Assembly (NCBI GenBank): GCA_028554645.1 | Contig: JAQOOI010000019.1 | Span: forward strand, 1,364,001 to 1,428,000 | Length of the DNA stretch: 64,000 bases | Source: Omphalotus guepiniiformis | Taxonomy: Eukaryota; Basidiomycota; Agaricomycetes; Agaricales; Omphalotaceae | Direction of reading: 5' to 3' | Notes under the pieces: model-generated | Seen by the model: only the letters and a program-made list of their open reading frames with translations | The model's database searches: none | Told to the model about the DNA's origin: nothing | In this document: piece by piece, positions 45,480-58,255 of the stretch | Layout of the letters: every line of letters begins with the position of its first letter | Numbering within the stretch: position 1 is the first letter of the stretch | Translations under genes and position numbers: made by a program

Positions 45480-48400
45480 TTATTGGTCGCATGACATAAC
45501 AGATTCTGGTGACAATAAGACTATTACCTTGCCACTACCTGGAGTGAGCTTGCGTCCGACTTCAATCTGTTTCTCGTAAGTGCGAAACGCCTTCGACTCC
45601 TGCTCTAATGCTTTACGATACTCCTCTAACGAAGTCTCGTTGGTCAGCTGGCACCTGTCAATCTTTGCTCTGGCACTGAGGAGTTTTTTGAGAGCATCGT
45701 GAAACCTTTTGTTATGTGTCTCGATTTTACTGTCTTCCGAGGCGAGCTTTGCATGCTGTGCTTGATCTGCAGAAGAAGGTAAGTTGAGGTATCACATTCT
45801 TAGAAATACATACACTTTCGCTTCAGTCCACGCTCGGCATTTTCAGATGAGTGACCAGATTGATACGAAGTTCTTATACCGGTATTTTCATATGTCTATG
45901 TGATGCGAAGCTGTCAACTCGTTTGTCGCACCAGAAGCCTTCCAATGTTAACTCACCTGCAGTGCATTCAAATTCAATCGATCTAGACGTTCTCCAGAAC
46001 GCAGCCCGCCAATCAAGGGAAGACATGTACCCTCACGGTTAGCATTGTGATGTACGCCCTCAACAATATTAGTCGATGCATCACCGGAAATCCAAACCTC
46101 TCTTGGAATACGACTTCTCTCCCAGCACATAGCCTGAAGCGCAAACTTGCTCCGTTCTTTATCATAAAGCCATGCTAAGATCTGATCAGGAGCACTCCGA
46201 TCTGACTAGTAGAAGAAACATACCATTCCCTGCTTCGCCCCCAAGATGCCGAATCAATGCCAATGTTTCATCCCAATTTGGATGCTCAATGCATACCAGG
46301 CTATACATCAGAGACCTCACACGTTCCTCTACAGCACAAGAGCGTATGTTCCGTTTAACATGAACTTGACAGAGGCGAAACAGACGGTGAAGATGTTCAT
46401 AAGGCGAAAGACTGGAGAGAAGTCGTTCCGGCTCATGTAGGTCATATTTATCTGGTAAGCGCATTGCGAGATGTTGAAGGTGAAGGCCAAGTCCTGTTGA
46501 ACTCGTCAGAAAGATCTATTGAGTGACTAATGTATCAGGTCATACCCAATGCTTGTCCACCGTGTTGATCACCAGCCCATTGCAGTATCACATTGTCATA
46601 TTCATCCAGGCCTTGCGAATGTAAGTGGCGCCACTTCAGATTTTCGCCAGTGTCTTCTTCGACAATCTTCTCAATTTCGCGGAATATGTATGCATGCACT
46701 AGTGCACACGCCCGAGTAAGAAATATCCTACAAAATACAATACCTGAATGGAGTGATGATAATTAGCTACATTCACGCGTGACATAAACATAGACGTACT
46801 CATGTTGGAATCTCTGTCCTGACATGCCAACTCAAACTCCTGGAAGCCTACCACCCGCTTGAAAGCAATATCACTTTGTAAATACTGCGCACGAATGAGA
46901 CGTCTGCTTCCTTCAGGAAGCATGCAGATGATTATTTTGACGAACGACCGTTGATCATCCAGCGTGGTTTGCTCACTCTCTGGCACCATATCCAAGTCGT
47001 CTAAAAGGAAGGTATCGATGGTCGAGCGTGACTCGTCACTAGACCCCAGCATGCAGGGAAGATCTTGAGCCTTAAATACAACCATTTTGCGGATGTATTG
47101 ATCAGTTGATTGGATGCTCTTCAGATGCAACGCGCCTGCAACATTGACAATAATTTAGTCCGATAATGATCAATGTAAACGTGTAAATGAATCTCACCTT
47201 CCCATCCTGTTCCGTGTGGAAAATGCTGTAGTCTTGCTTGTCGGATATATGCCCCGATATGTGACCGATTGCTTAGCGAGACATGGATATCACTAAGTAG
47301 GGCATTGTTCATAGCAGGAAACCGGCTACGCAAGTGTGCCTTCAAAGCCGGATGTCTTAGAAGTTGTCGAACCGTCAATCCGGGAAGGTCATCCACAATA
47401 GTATTGAATATGGAGAACAGCTCGTTTCTCGCAAAGGGTGGTGTTTTCGAAGGGATAGGTACAGGGTGATGATGCTCGCCTTTGACGGTCACTAGAATGT
47501 ATGGGTATCGAGAACGTTCCTCAAGCATGGGTTCAAATATGCGGAACTTGACGTTGCAAGGTAAGTGTTGCATTTCATGTTGATGAAGTCGACCAGATGA
47601 GTCACGATGATCAAAGGCTATATTCCTTGCTGTCAGTTAAAGTCAAGAGAAACACAACTGTGTCGTTCAACACATACCACAATAGACCCTCTGACTAGAC
47701 GTGTTACACACAGTTGTACATTCAACGAGTGGCCCATATCCTAAAGCATATGCTGCCTCTTCAATACGGTCAACCTCATCCGTATCTTTGTTGAAATGTG
47801 CCTCCAGATACTCTACATCATACGAGTTATTGACATAGTGGATCAAGTGATTACGGCCACTCTCTGAGTGATAATGCTCGCATCTACGGGGTTCATCAGT
47901 GAATTAGAACATTTGGAGCTTGAAATTCTACTCACGCGATGAATGGAATGTTACAGGAGTCATATGCAAACAGAATTCTCCCCTCGCAGCGATCAACCTT
48001 TGCTTTGTAGCCTCTTCGAAAATGTTCCAGCTCGGCTTCTATTTCTTGCTGTAGAACCTTTTCGGATGCTTGAAGGGGAGTGTCTTTGTCTCGCAAAGCT
48101 CTACAGCCAACGCGTCGAAGAGCAATGATAAGTGCTGATGTCTTCTTGAAAGTTTCGGCTGACGGTGAGGCATACAGTAAGCGACATTCCCGATCCTTCA
48201 ATAGGCGGTCAACGACATCTTCCCGGCTAGCTGAAGTATGCGGGCATGACATAGAATCGATGTCAGCACAAGGGCATATTTTGACTCCTTGACCTGATTA
48301 ACATTAGATACTACCTCGTCACCCACTAGATTGATTGACTTACATGTGAAGTGCTTTTCAGTACATAGGATGGTGCTGCCCACTGAATCCAGATTCACGA

Positions 48401-48881
48401 GCACAGGACATACAACTTCGTGTCCAACTCTAGTTTGACCTGCTGGTGCTCCAAGAGAGTACGCAAAATTGGCCGACGGAAGCTGCCATTGTTGTGGGTC
48501 GCACCGGAACAGGTAACCTATAGGTGCTGATATGTTGCTCTCCGGATATTCTATATATGTGCGTGGTTCATTGAAGATGTAGAGTGTTCCGAGTGTTGTC
48601 TTCCTATTGAGATAGACGTTATGTCGAATCTCAGAAGGAACTGGGCTTCCGTGAAAAGCTGTCCCTCCACCAGGAACATCGCAGCTCAGCGGTAATCGAG
48701 CTGGCCGCATTTGCTCGTGCATTGACTCCGAACCTGGGTCAACAGAACATAAGAGAAACGACAGCGACATTCGCTGTTCACCTGTGCCATTTCCGACAGT
48801 ACTCCCTGACAAACTCATCAGTGTTGGCTTCGAACAGCAAGGTTTGTGTCTATTCAAATATTTCATTGACGAATAGTACAT
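45480..48881 (-). CDS. MULE-type transposase, intact
   Basis: Ten exons: 48881-48344, 48293-47936, 47883-47678, 47617-47198, 47135-46800, 46743-46546, 46493-46224, 46174-45957, 45895-45814 and 45766-45480. They total 2913 nt (970 aa) with every junction in phase and no stop. The catalytic core appears as LQSDIAFKRVVGF (Asp about 596), WAGDQHGGQALGLGLHL (Asp about 678), RLCQVHVKRNI (Cys727, His730, the CxxH that follows the second Asp in MULEs) and ASTNIVEGVHHNANREG (Glu about 814). Cys-containing segments near residues 180-200 may bind zinc. The C-terminus is a coiled coil. Related proteins are multicopy in agaric genomes, from memory. It should excise and insert the surrounding element by cut and paste in the nucleus. 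Confidence 0.8.
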
Positions 48882-48926
48882 GCGGCGACGTCTGCTACTG
48901 GTGACCCTCTAAGCGTTTGAGAAGCA

Positions 48927-49203
48927 AGACAGCGGGGAACTTCACGCTGGTGGTGAGATCATGTCAAGCAAATAATCACCGAGGGAATACCTGAAAACGG
49001 GGGACATATCCCTCGGCCATCCCTAACCTACAACCGAGACCTCCAAGCATTTTGAGACTGAAGTGACACGGAATTTGAAGCGAAAGTTCAGGTGTATTGA
49101 AGGCTAGATAGACAATAGACACGGGGAACTTGAAATGTTGGTTAGGATATGTTAAGCATGCATCACCGAGGAAATACCTAAGAAATATCCCTTGGCTGTC
49201 CAT
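48927..49203. repeat. Subterminal direct repeat pair with hairpins
   Basis: Two related units of about 94 bp, near 48927-49020 and 49109-49202. They share GACACGGGGAACTT-like, TGTTAAGCA-like and TCACCGAGGGAATACCT-like words. Each unit can fold: CCGAGGGAATA pairs with TATCCCTCGG in the first, with some decay in the second. They lie between the transposase start and the right end, a usual place for transposase-binding or promoter elements. Confidence 0.65.
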
Positions 49204-49489
49204 TTACATGCGTGAAAATCGCTATCTGGATGCGAATAGAGGTAGGCCGTTTCGCGATGCTGAGCCTTACCGATTGTCGAAGACGCCGCGCTCGTCGTGA
49301 AGGTACGCGTTGACCTAGTGGCGGTCACACTACAAGCGTTACGAAGCAGAATTTGTCGCGTATATGCACTTGTTTACCAGAGGCATGTTTCCTCCTGTTT
49401 CTCCTCTCGCCGGACAGGGTCCGAGCAACGCCAGCAGTGACATCATTTTCTGGCTCCGGGTGCGCGGAAAGTATCTTTGAGTGTTCCTG

Positions 49490-49533
49490 TACTTCTCTGA
49501 GCTAATCGAATAAGAGTAATCGACTCTGACCCC
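49490..49533 (-). repeat. Right terminal inverted repeat
   Basis: Ends GACTCTGACCCC on the plus strand; its reverse complement starts GGGGTCAGAGTCGATTACTC. Confidence 0.85.
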
Positions 49534-49542
49534 ATGCAGACA
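49534..49542. repeat. 9-bp target-site duplication, right copy
   Basis: ATGCAGACA directly after the element end, identical to 42462-42470. Confidence 0.85.
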
Positions 49543-50432
49543 GTTCATTTAGAAGATACTGATTGATTGATTAGCGCTGGGATGCAATTGTTCGACAATA
49601 CAATCCAATACATTTCGTGCTTACACCGGCTTACACCGCGTGCAGTTGAACTTTGTGGGTCCCGATCTTATACAATTTGGTTCGATGAAGATTGCTCCAG
49701 GCTCCCTGTGCTATTGTCTTGTCTACCAATCGCTTCATCGTCGCTATGTATTCCTGCATCGTGTTGTACTCGGTGTATAGCATTTGCTAGTTCGCAGAAG
49801 TTCTGTTCCGGTGGAAGTTCTGAACGGAGTGGATGTATCCCCTCAGTGATCGATTCTGGGTACTATGACAGCTGCGATAAGGACAATGGAACAGGATAGT
49901 CAAAAGGCGTTCCTTCTACTTACTTATCACAGTGCTGAATCAAAAACGCTCGAGCGCAACGATCATTGCGTGCATGCTTCAGAGACCCATACTCAGACAG
50001 AAAGCCTGACGGTCGGCTGGATCTGCGAGGGCCGCGGCAAATCGTCTGCACATCGATTCATATTATTTGGCGCATATCGTTTCTGGAAGGCATCAGTCGT
50101 AGCAAAATCTTGATGAAAGACGCATAGTAGCACCAGTTTAACAAGGAGCGACCGTCAAAAGATGAACTTGAAAGAGAATTTGCAGGCGCCGGTTTAATGT
50201 GCAGTTTTCATTCATGAGCTTGGCCAAAATTGCAGCCCAGTGAGTTCAGGATTAGAGCAATAAATATCTTAAAGACAAGGTTGGTGAAAATGAAGGGAGT
50301 TATATGCGCTGAGTAGGAAAGGTCGATGGCCAAGTTCACTCTATATGTTACGTAAGCAAGGCCTTCCTCTTGAGGCCATTGCCAACCCTCACTTCGACGC
50401 TGAGGCTGTCGAGGCTGTCGAGCAGGAGCGAA
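49543..50432. other. Intergenic region
   Basis: About 890 bp between the transposon and the F-box gene. Only short frames; no supported exon. Confidence 0.6.
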
Positions 50433-51765
50433 ATGACACAACTGCCACTGGAACTGATAGAACATATCATCGATTTTCTATGTGACTCAAGGCTCGACAC
50501 GCTTACTCTTTGCCTTGTATCTCGCGCATTTGTTCAACGAGCTCGCACCAATCTGGAAATCTATCTCTGCGGTGAGCAGTCTCGAGTGAAAGGATTGAAG
50601 AGATTTCTAGGGCTGTGTCAGCATTCGCTTTCTACCTTTCGCTATACTGGCGCCTTGCGACTTTCAAATAGGGATGGTATAGGATCTGTGCATAAATTGC
50701 AAAACCTAGGCCCAGTGAACATTCTTCTGTCGCGGCGCTTGCGTTCGAGCTCCAATCTTGGGACCTTGGAGAGCGTATTCTCTAATGTGAAATCTTTGAC
50801 GATAGAATGGGTGGGGTGGTGGACTTTGAAAGATATCGCCAGGAACAGTCTTCAGAGGGGATTTCAAGCTGTGACTACTCTGAGCTTGCAGAACGTAGCC
50901 TTCAGTGACATATACGACTTGCATGTGCTGATTTGCTCTTTTCCGATGTTGGAGACACTGGATCTCTATCCTAGACGCTTGTGCGAGGGAGGTCCCATTG
51001 TGATCGAATCTCATCCAGTCACCGAGTACGATTTGACCCTGCCCAGTAAACTACAAGCAATCAGAATCATTACATGGGACGACTCTGCATTGAAAGCTGC
51101 TCGGCTTGTAACACCATGTCCACCGCTCCGTGTCTTGCACTGGCACTCCACTACTTTCTATTTTTCGAGAGAGGAATGCACGGTGCTAGGAGAATTGTTA
51201 GCGTCCGCAGGCTCTTCCCTTGAAGAGTTCTATTTCAGCATCGATATTAACCATAACCGTCCATCTACCAGGGTGCCCAGCTTGGACGAAGCCAGTAAGC
51301 TCACCCCTTTGCTTCGGGGCCTGCGTAGTATTTGTTAATGAAATTACAGATCGCCAATTTCAGTTATTCAGCGAATGTGTCGATTTAAGGAAGAATCCTT
51401 CTTTGACAAGGCTGAGCCTTGATATCGTCCCGGACAATCACCTCGTTCCCTTACTACAGAGTCTGACGTCGACCATGAAAAGTAGACTCCCCTCTCTTCC
51501 TCAGATCCAAGAACTCGAGATTTCTCATCTGGAAGATCTTATCTTCATGCCCGAATATTCAAATCCCTCGGTCACTGGATCCGAGCAGCTAGACGAAAGT
51601 CTTCAACGCCCGATGTTCTCCTCCCTCTGCAAGCTCGAATTCACTTTACAAAGTTATTTTCCCGAGAACGTGGCTATGTTGAAAGTTGAAAAAGCATACC
51701 CTCGTTGTGCGGCGCGGGGTATTCTGTTTCCGCGAATTCATCCAACACCTTCTCCATGGTTCTGA
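50433..51765 (+). CDS. F-box protein with LRR-like C-terminal region
   Basis: Two exons, 50433-51294 and 51350-51765, with a 55-nt intron; about 425 aa. The ATG at 50433 leads directly into an F-box, QLPLELIEHIIDFLC then LCLVSRAFVQRAR (residues 3-35). The rest has irregular leucine-rich spacing (SNVKSLTIEWVG, FPMLETLDLYP, CPPLRVLHWHS), as in agaric F-box/LRR proteins that serve as SCF ubiquitin-ligase adaptors. The frame is complete. Agarics have many such genes, so the target cannot be guessed. It lies about 900 bp right of the transposon. Confidence 0.8.
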
Positions 51766-53729
51766 CTGAGCGGAGGAGTTCTCTCTTTGGGTCTTGCCAG
51801 CCTGACGCAAAAAAACGGATGGATCAACATCCACCGCTCAAGATAGTTTACCCTGTCTTCGGGACGATGACGGTGTAGTGGGCGTGTCGCATGTCGTGGA
51901 TGTTTTCGTGGAATACTTTAGAAACCTCATGTCGACGGCTTTCATGGGTTCATATCCATTCGCTCGTCCCAATGCCATGGATAGACGAAAGATGGTGTAT
52001 TCCAGTATGCGAAGGACCGCATGGTAGCGTCTCAACATTCACGAGAGCGCATGTGAAGAATCGAATATAAATATACCCAGACGGCGTACGGAATTCCGTT
52101 ATGTCGGGCTATCCCTGCAGTGACATTCGGACCGTCGTTCGAACGACCGAAACTACGGCTTCATGTTGTTTCCTCTGAACTCAGTGCTCCACGACTTCAT
52201 CCGAAAGTGACCAATCGTATTGGTCTGCTTAAGGTTCTGGTGGCCCCGGTATTCTGTATCTGAGTACTTGGACTTGGCTCAGATCGCTGAGAAACGAGGT
52301 GGAGAGGAGCGTCGGCACCGAGACTGATTGGTTATTGAGGACCGACCGGTATGGCGCTGTAGCTAGTTCGAAAGAGTTCGAGTTACAGGAGAAAGAACGC
52401 GGGGCGACCCGCCTTAACTTCCGAGCGGTGATTGAGGGCGCAACCCGACTTTCCGGTACGAAAAAAGCTTCCGCCACGTCGCTTTTTCTCAAAGTCGGTC
52501 ATAACTCATGCGACGTTCTGTGAAGGATCATCGAATAAGGGAGGGTTCAGGAATGAAATACGCACGTACTGTTCGATGAGTGAGGTACACAGTTGTGCGC
52601 GAATGACGCGTCGAACCGGAAGGCCCAACTTTGGCTAAAGTTTCCCTAGGCACGAAGTTGAGAATGAAGGTGTTGTAAAGTTGTTCCTGGAGGATGAGAA
52701 ACGGAGTCAGGTACAAGGTAGCCAAGCGAAGAACGTTCAACGCAGAACTTTGCTGTATACTGAAGAGGACTCCGCCTTGTCGGACAGCCATACGAAAGGT
52801 CATTCAGTGACAGTCGAGATTTTGGTGGATGGAGCAGTCACTGCTCAAAAGCGTAGCTGTTGAGGTCTGCCAATGATAGTATTTGCAAGTGACATAAGTA
52901 TCAGCAAAGAGCTGTACTGTGTACAGTGCTTCATGATCATCATAATCATCATACTAGGAAGGACTTGGAGCTGTACATATGATGATCACAATTCATGTTT
53001 TGCTACATCGGCCTGACATTGGCCTTGAAGGAATATGATACCATCATGATATGCGAATAGCATTTGGGAAGGTCATGTCTGTCAAATCATATCCACAGAG
53101 CCTTAGTAGTATAAGGTCAAGGCCTAACGGCCTATCACAATGTATACTGTCAAATTCACGCACAGCCAGCGAAACGCCTTTCAGGCATATAAAGATATCG
53201 TCCGTAGCCCTCGCCTTATGATCACTGATACCTTCGCAATCATGGAGAATACCAAAAGGTAAGCTCATCCTTATCGATTCATTCAAATTGGTCACATCCG
53301 AGGCGTAGCCTTTTGCCGCAAAGTGGAACAACTTCTAAGCCAGGGACGGATATAAGACCTCAGTCTAGGTGACCGCTCGAGCACTCTATACTCCCTCAGG
53401 TCTCAGGACCTCACTGATAATGGCTTCATTGGCCCCTTAGGGATGGTTGTAAGGCTGGCTCCAGTGCGTCCACTGCCTCTTGTCCTAGACCAAAGAAGCT
53501 TATAAGGCGTGTACAAAAGTGCATGTACAGTCGAGCTGCCTCACTGATGTGTTCATCTCTAGAGGCACTATTCATGGCATATGCTTTATAACTCACTCAA
53601 TGACTGCCAGGCCCGGGCACCACCTGGCAGGCGATGAATACAATCATTTCTGTTCGTCGTCTAGGTCGGGGCGATGATGAAGGTAGAGAAGATTGAAAGC
53701 CTAATAAGTACAAGCGTAGGAGCTCGAGA
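51766..53729. other. Region without an intact gene; possible decayed coding
   Basis: About 2 kb. At 51848-52029 (plus) a frame reads SHVVDVFVEYFRNLMSTAFM and ARPNAMDRRKMVYSSMRRTAW. It looks more coding-like than its surroundings but has no start or continuation. Further short frames at 52299-52640 change frame often. It is probably remnants of a gene; family not recognised. Confidence 0.4.
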
Positions 53730-56700
53730 CTAAATGTCGTCCTCCGGACCATCTTCTATCATCTTCGCGTAATCCTCATAACTGGCGAAAGTTGGTAGTG
53801 ACCTTAGCTTCTTCCTAGTTTTCCTTGCTTCATTTCCTCTCTTCCGCTTCTTGTTGTTGCCCTCTTCGATACCACCCCATTCTTCCTCTTCATCATCAAT
53901 ATCAGAGCCATCGTATTCGATGAGACCTTCAGGGACGTCGCTATTGAGAGATATGAGATCTTCATTGTCGGATCCTTCGACAAGGGAAAGATTTTCGTCG
54001 CTGTCGTTATTGTCCTCCTCGAGATCACTCTCAGCATCAACATCATCCTCGTCGAAATCAGAAGGCAGATCGCTGTCGTCGTCGTCGTCGAGATCGTCCA
54101 TGAGGTCATCATCGCCTCCGTCTTTGGGCATGCTGGCTTTCATAGCCTAGTTATAAAACAATTTTGTGATAATGTGTTCAATGGTATGCGCCAGAGAACG
54201 CTCACCTTCCAAATTTCAGCTTCATCAGCATCACTATCGTCTTCGTCTCCGTCCAACTCTTTACCCTTTTCAGCAGCCTTTTCAGCTTCGTCGCCGGTCA
54301 AGTCCATCTCCTCATCGCCTGATCCCTCCTCGACGTTGTCATCCGCATCAGAGTCCAGGTCCTCAGAATCAGAACCATCCTCTTTATGTTTGTCCGCCTT
54401 TGCAATTTTTGCCTTCTCGCGCTCGTTCTTTTGCTTGAAGAACTTGTGGAAGAACAACTACAACACCTGGTTGAATACTAGCCCGATAGTACTTTGAGAA
54501 TGAAACATACCTGATCAACCGGAACATCCTCGACCCTTTTCTTCATGAACTGCTCTTCATTCATCAAGCCCTCAAAGTTATTGACAACCTCTCCTTTCAT
54601 AAGCTTCACGCCCTCTATCCCGCTAGCGGCAGGCTGCATGGCACTAGCACCTTTACCCTTGCCCATGCCGTTCGCACCAGCGGCATCAGGGGATATCTTT
54701 TTGGGGTTTTTGTACACGAAACGGTCAAGGAAGTGTGATAGCGTATTCAAAGAAAGGTCTGCGCTTGCAGTCAGGGGTTGCGATAACAGAAGTTGTCGCG
54801 CGTGAAGTGAAATTGTAGGATGGTAGTGATGCAATAGAGGCATCTGAACCAGATAGTCAGGAAGTCAGAGTCTCACATATACAGAGCAGGGAAAAGCACT
54901 TACGAGCTCCCATAGAGGGGAAGATGAAGCATGAGCATACTGTGGATCGCGCTTCCTTGGATCATAGGATTCTCCATCCGATTTCGCAGATTCATTGAGC
55001 ATGTTTCGTAGTCCTGGTACCGTGCTAAATAACTAAACGCGCGAAGAATCAGACAGATGCAGTGAGGGAGACTCTAATTAACCGTACCTCGCCGAGTAGA
55101 TATAATCCACCAGCTACAAACTCGGTAGCCCCGTTACCACCACTGACCAACACTTGAATGAACCTCTTAACGAGGGCTTTTATCCGCTCACTATCGCCTT
55201 GACCAGAGTCGGCCTTGAGGGATTTGAAAAGAAGGTTAAGATACATCGCTTGTTTTGAAGACGATGCCAGACGCTCATCATGCAGAGAGGTATAAAGGGA
55301 GCGATAATATCGGTCTATGATGGATTTCGATATCTTGGATGATGACGACGAAGCAGCGGATGATAATGATGCAGCAACCTGCTGAATGAGAACGAGAGCT
55401 TGTAAGGAGATGTTGAAAGTGGACTTATGCGTGATCAGGAAGAGTGTGTCGATGTGCTTCATGAGTCTAGATGTGAGTTGTAAACATTCAGACTGTGGAT
55501 AAGGTACGGGGATAGAGAACATACCCCACGTCAGAAACGTCAATCTTGGCAAAGGGAAGGGCACGATTGACACCAGTAAGGATAGCAGAGATGAGTTTCG
55601 AATGCTCGTCTTCCACCTCCGCAAATCCGGCTGCACCTTTCACCTCAGTAGCCTTGCTCTTACCCTTCTTACCCTTCTCGGTGTCAAAAACTCGCCCTTT
55701 CTTATCCTTCTTGACCTCGTTCCCATCCTTGTCTTTTCCCATATCGTCTCCCTCAGCATCTTCTTCGTCAGACACCTTCCCTTCACCTAGTAGCTCACGG
55801 AAGAGCTCGAAATACACCTCGATCAGTTTAAGCGCCACGTCGCGGTCATCTGGCGTCAACACGATCTGGTTGAACGTGATAGTGGCATAGTAACGTGCAT
55901 GAGTATTGATAGGTTTCTTTTCGTTTGCGGGCGCCTTCTCTTTACCCTTCCCAGAGGAAGAAATGGACGATATGGGAGTGTCAGCGGTATCGGAAAACCG
56001 GATCCGTCGTTTTGCGATATCAGAAGGCAACGCTGAGGTGGAGGCAGTGAATGCAGCAGCAGCTGAGACCGTAGCAGCCGCTGTAGGTGTGGGGGGTTTC
56101 AGTATAAGAGCAATGATCTCTCGCACAACGACGCCTTTCATTGATTTATGGGGTTGGAGAAGCTGGAGAATGTGATGCGAGGCTTTAGAGCATAATGACT
56201 TGTCGGTGTCTCCCTAAAACGTAAGAAAGCAAAAGCACGAATGCTCGTTAGTCACTGTCACCATGCAATGATAATAAAAAGCCTCCTAGCTTGTTTACAA
56301 GAAGACGCAATAAATTTTGTTCCTGTTCAGGCTTGTCCTTGAGAAGAGTAGATATCAAATTCAGGGCTTGCGTTCGAACATATGGTAGCGGATCCAAGGA
56401 GAGAGATTCAAGGATCTGAAGAACCGTAAAGAAATATTTCTTTAACCAATCCTCAAAATACCACAACAGCAAATGCTGATCGGTAACGGACGGGTGTGCC
56501 AAAGGTTGGTCACGGAAGTATCTGGGTTATGAATTAGCTTCCTCGACCTTCACTACGATTAATTAACGAGATATTCACTCACTTCAGCTTGCGATTGGGT
56601 GCACCACCGCCGACCCACCAATCCACGATACAACGTAAAGCTTTCAAACTTTCCTCCCTTCCTCCTTGGCCCTTTCCCCGCTCAGCCATCCCTTTAAGCG

Positions 56701-57513
56701 TCTCGAGAGCTCGAGTATTATGCACCGGACTACTCTGCACCAAGAGCGTGAGTGCACTGAGTCGATCGGAAAGTGTGCCGGATTGTATGATCTTCGACAA
56801 GAAGGCTGTTTCGGATGCAGAAGATCCTGCAGAGGAGGATTTGAAAGTCTCTGTATCCTCAGTATGAAGTTTCGCAGCTCGGGACGAAAGAGAGGATAAT
56901 TCCGCCGGGTTTACGATAGACAGAGGTGAGGATGTAGTTTTGAGAGGCGGTATTGCTGCATACCACTGCGCAGTGGGCGGGAAGACAAACTTGGATTTGG
57001 AATTGAAGGTAATTTTCGTTGGAACCTCTGCCTTTGCAATACCATTGCCTGTGGGTGCTTCCGTTTTTTTGGGAGGTGCTGTCGTAGCAGGATCTGCTTT
57101 TTGAGCACGAGCTTTTTTGGATTTCTTGCCTTCAGGCCTTTTTCCAGCTTCCTGGATTGGTTCATCCTGTGCATCTTCGGGAACATCGAAATTCAGATTC
57201 TTGAGGAATTTAGACACGTCTTTCGACAATCCTGGCTAAAGTTACCGCTGGTAAAACAAGAGAAGAATATGGAGGATTATGCATTTCTTACATCGACTGT
57301 CGACGAGCTCGCAGCGGCATTTTCATCTATATCTTTCACCAAATCAAAATCATCTTCAGTTCCTCCTAGAGCTTTTATCTGGTCTTTCAATACTTTGTCT
57401 GCCTTCTTCGCTCCTTTGCCAGATGTGCTCGATGAAGCCGCTTTCGCATTCTGGGCGGTGGTGATGGAACCAGTCTGTAGTTTCTTTCCTTTATCTTTCC
57501 GTAAGCGAGCCAT
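53730..57513 (-). CDS. mak21: Ribosome-biogenesis factor MAK21/NOC1 (CBF/CEBPZ family)
   Basis: Start MARLRKDKGKKLQTGSITTA at 57513. An exon from about 57229 reads KDVSKFLKNLNFDVPED, followed by a helical repeat region (QALNLISTLLKDKPEQEQNL, about 56370). The CBF/Mak21 domain follows with SIPVPYPQSECL (about 55510), and HYHPTISLHARQLLLSQPLT with LSHFLDRFVYKNPKK (about 54830-54700). It ends with long acidic stretches (DDDLMDDLDDDDDSDLPSDF) and FASYEDYAKMIEDGPEDDI. Order and content match Noc1/Mak21, which with Noc2 escorts early pre-60S particles in the nucleolus. About seven introns. No break seen. Confidence 0.88.
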
Positions 57514-58075
57514 TCCAAAGGAAGATGTGACAAGACCCTGAGTTCGTCCTAAGTCTCTTTGGAGTCTTCACCGCTCTGCGGTCGCGGTACGTACACGCCG
57601 AAGATTTCAACAAGTTTCAAAAACGCAGAAAAATTGTTGGAATCACGTGCGTACATCTCCCAGCACAGTGCCGCCCGGCAAATGGTTTCCGCTAGGCATT
57701 GATGTTGACAAGTAACCATCCACAAGTTCAAGGTGGACCGAGTTCTTAAACTTCTTTCCGGGCTCTTTCAGTTCTTTCCTGACCAACTTCTCTGAATTGT
57801 GCATCCATCATCAGGCCTTGAGGCGCTTCAGCCTTCCGGGGCTCAGCCGCGTTAACTCTACGACTACTCGACCCGTGCATTTGAATATTCACAGGTTGCA
57901 ACCTGTTGCAATGAGTACTCATGGCTGTTCTGCGCTTGAGGTGAGCACTCTTTCGTCAAATCGACTGATCCGAATTTTGATTTCTGAATGGCGCATGATT
58001 GTTGTTAGCTCTCCCCGTACGGCGTACGCGGTAATGCTCGAATAGCGCGAGAGGCCTTTGAAAATCGCTGGGGTA

Positions 58076-58093
58076 CTAAGTAGCGCTACTTAG
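58076..58093. repeat. Perfect 18-bp palindrome
   Basis: CTAAGTAGCGCTACTTAG equals its own reverse complement. It lies 410 bp upstream of the secreted-protein ATG, a candidate dimeric-factor site. Confidence 0.75.
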
Positions 58094-58255
58094 GGAGTCT
58101 GCCATGTATTCTTTGGCACCTACAGGATCTCTGGTTGCAAATATTTCAGAGTCAACTTTGGGATTCGAAACGGTGCTTAGCGTTCAGCGCTGACGCTTCT
58201 TTCAAGTCAGCGATGCTCAGGTGAATATTTCAAGGCAAATTAAAGCGGCCAATAC

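Larger units (their letters stand above)
42471..49533. mobile_element. Mutator-like (MULE) DNA transposon, complete, 7,063 bp
   Basis: The ends are inverted repeats beginning GGGGTC. A 25-bp core (starting TCGATTACTCTTATTCGATT) is perfect at 42482-42506 and, inverted, at 49499-49523; similarity covers about 40 bp. A 9-bp direct repeat flanks the element, the usual MULE duplication size. Inside are two convergent genes: an uncharacterised protein on plus (about 42.7-45.16 kb) and a ten-exon transposase on minus (45480-48881). A 94-bp direct repeat lies between the transposase start and the right end. The intact frame and perfect duplication argue for a young insertion. The class assignment rests on target-duplication size plus transposase motifs. 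Confidence 0.85.

Noticed and set aside
42471..49533. Reading the large element as a KDZ or Plavaka-type transposon
   Set aside because: The 9-bp target duplication and the D/D/CxxH/E layout fit MULEs better; KDZ-style cysteine clusters were not seen.
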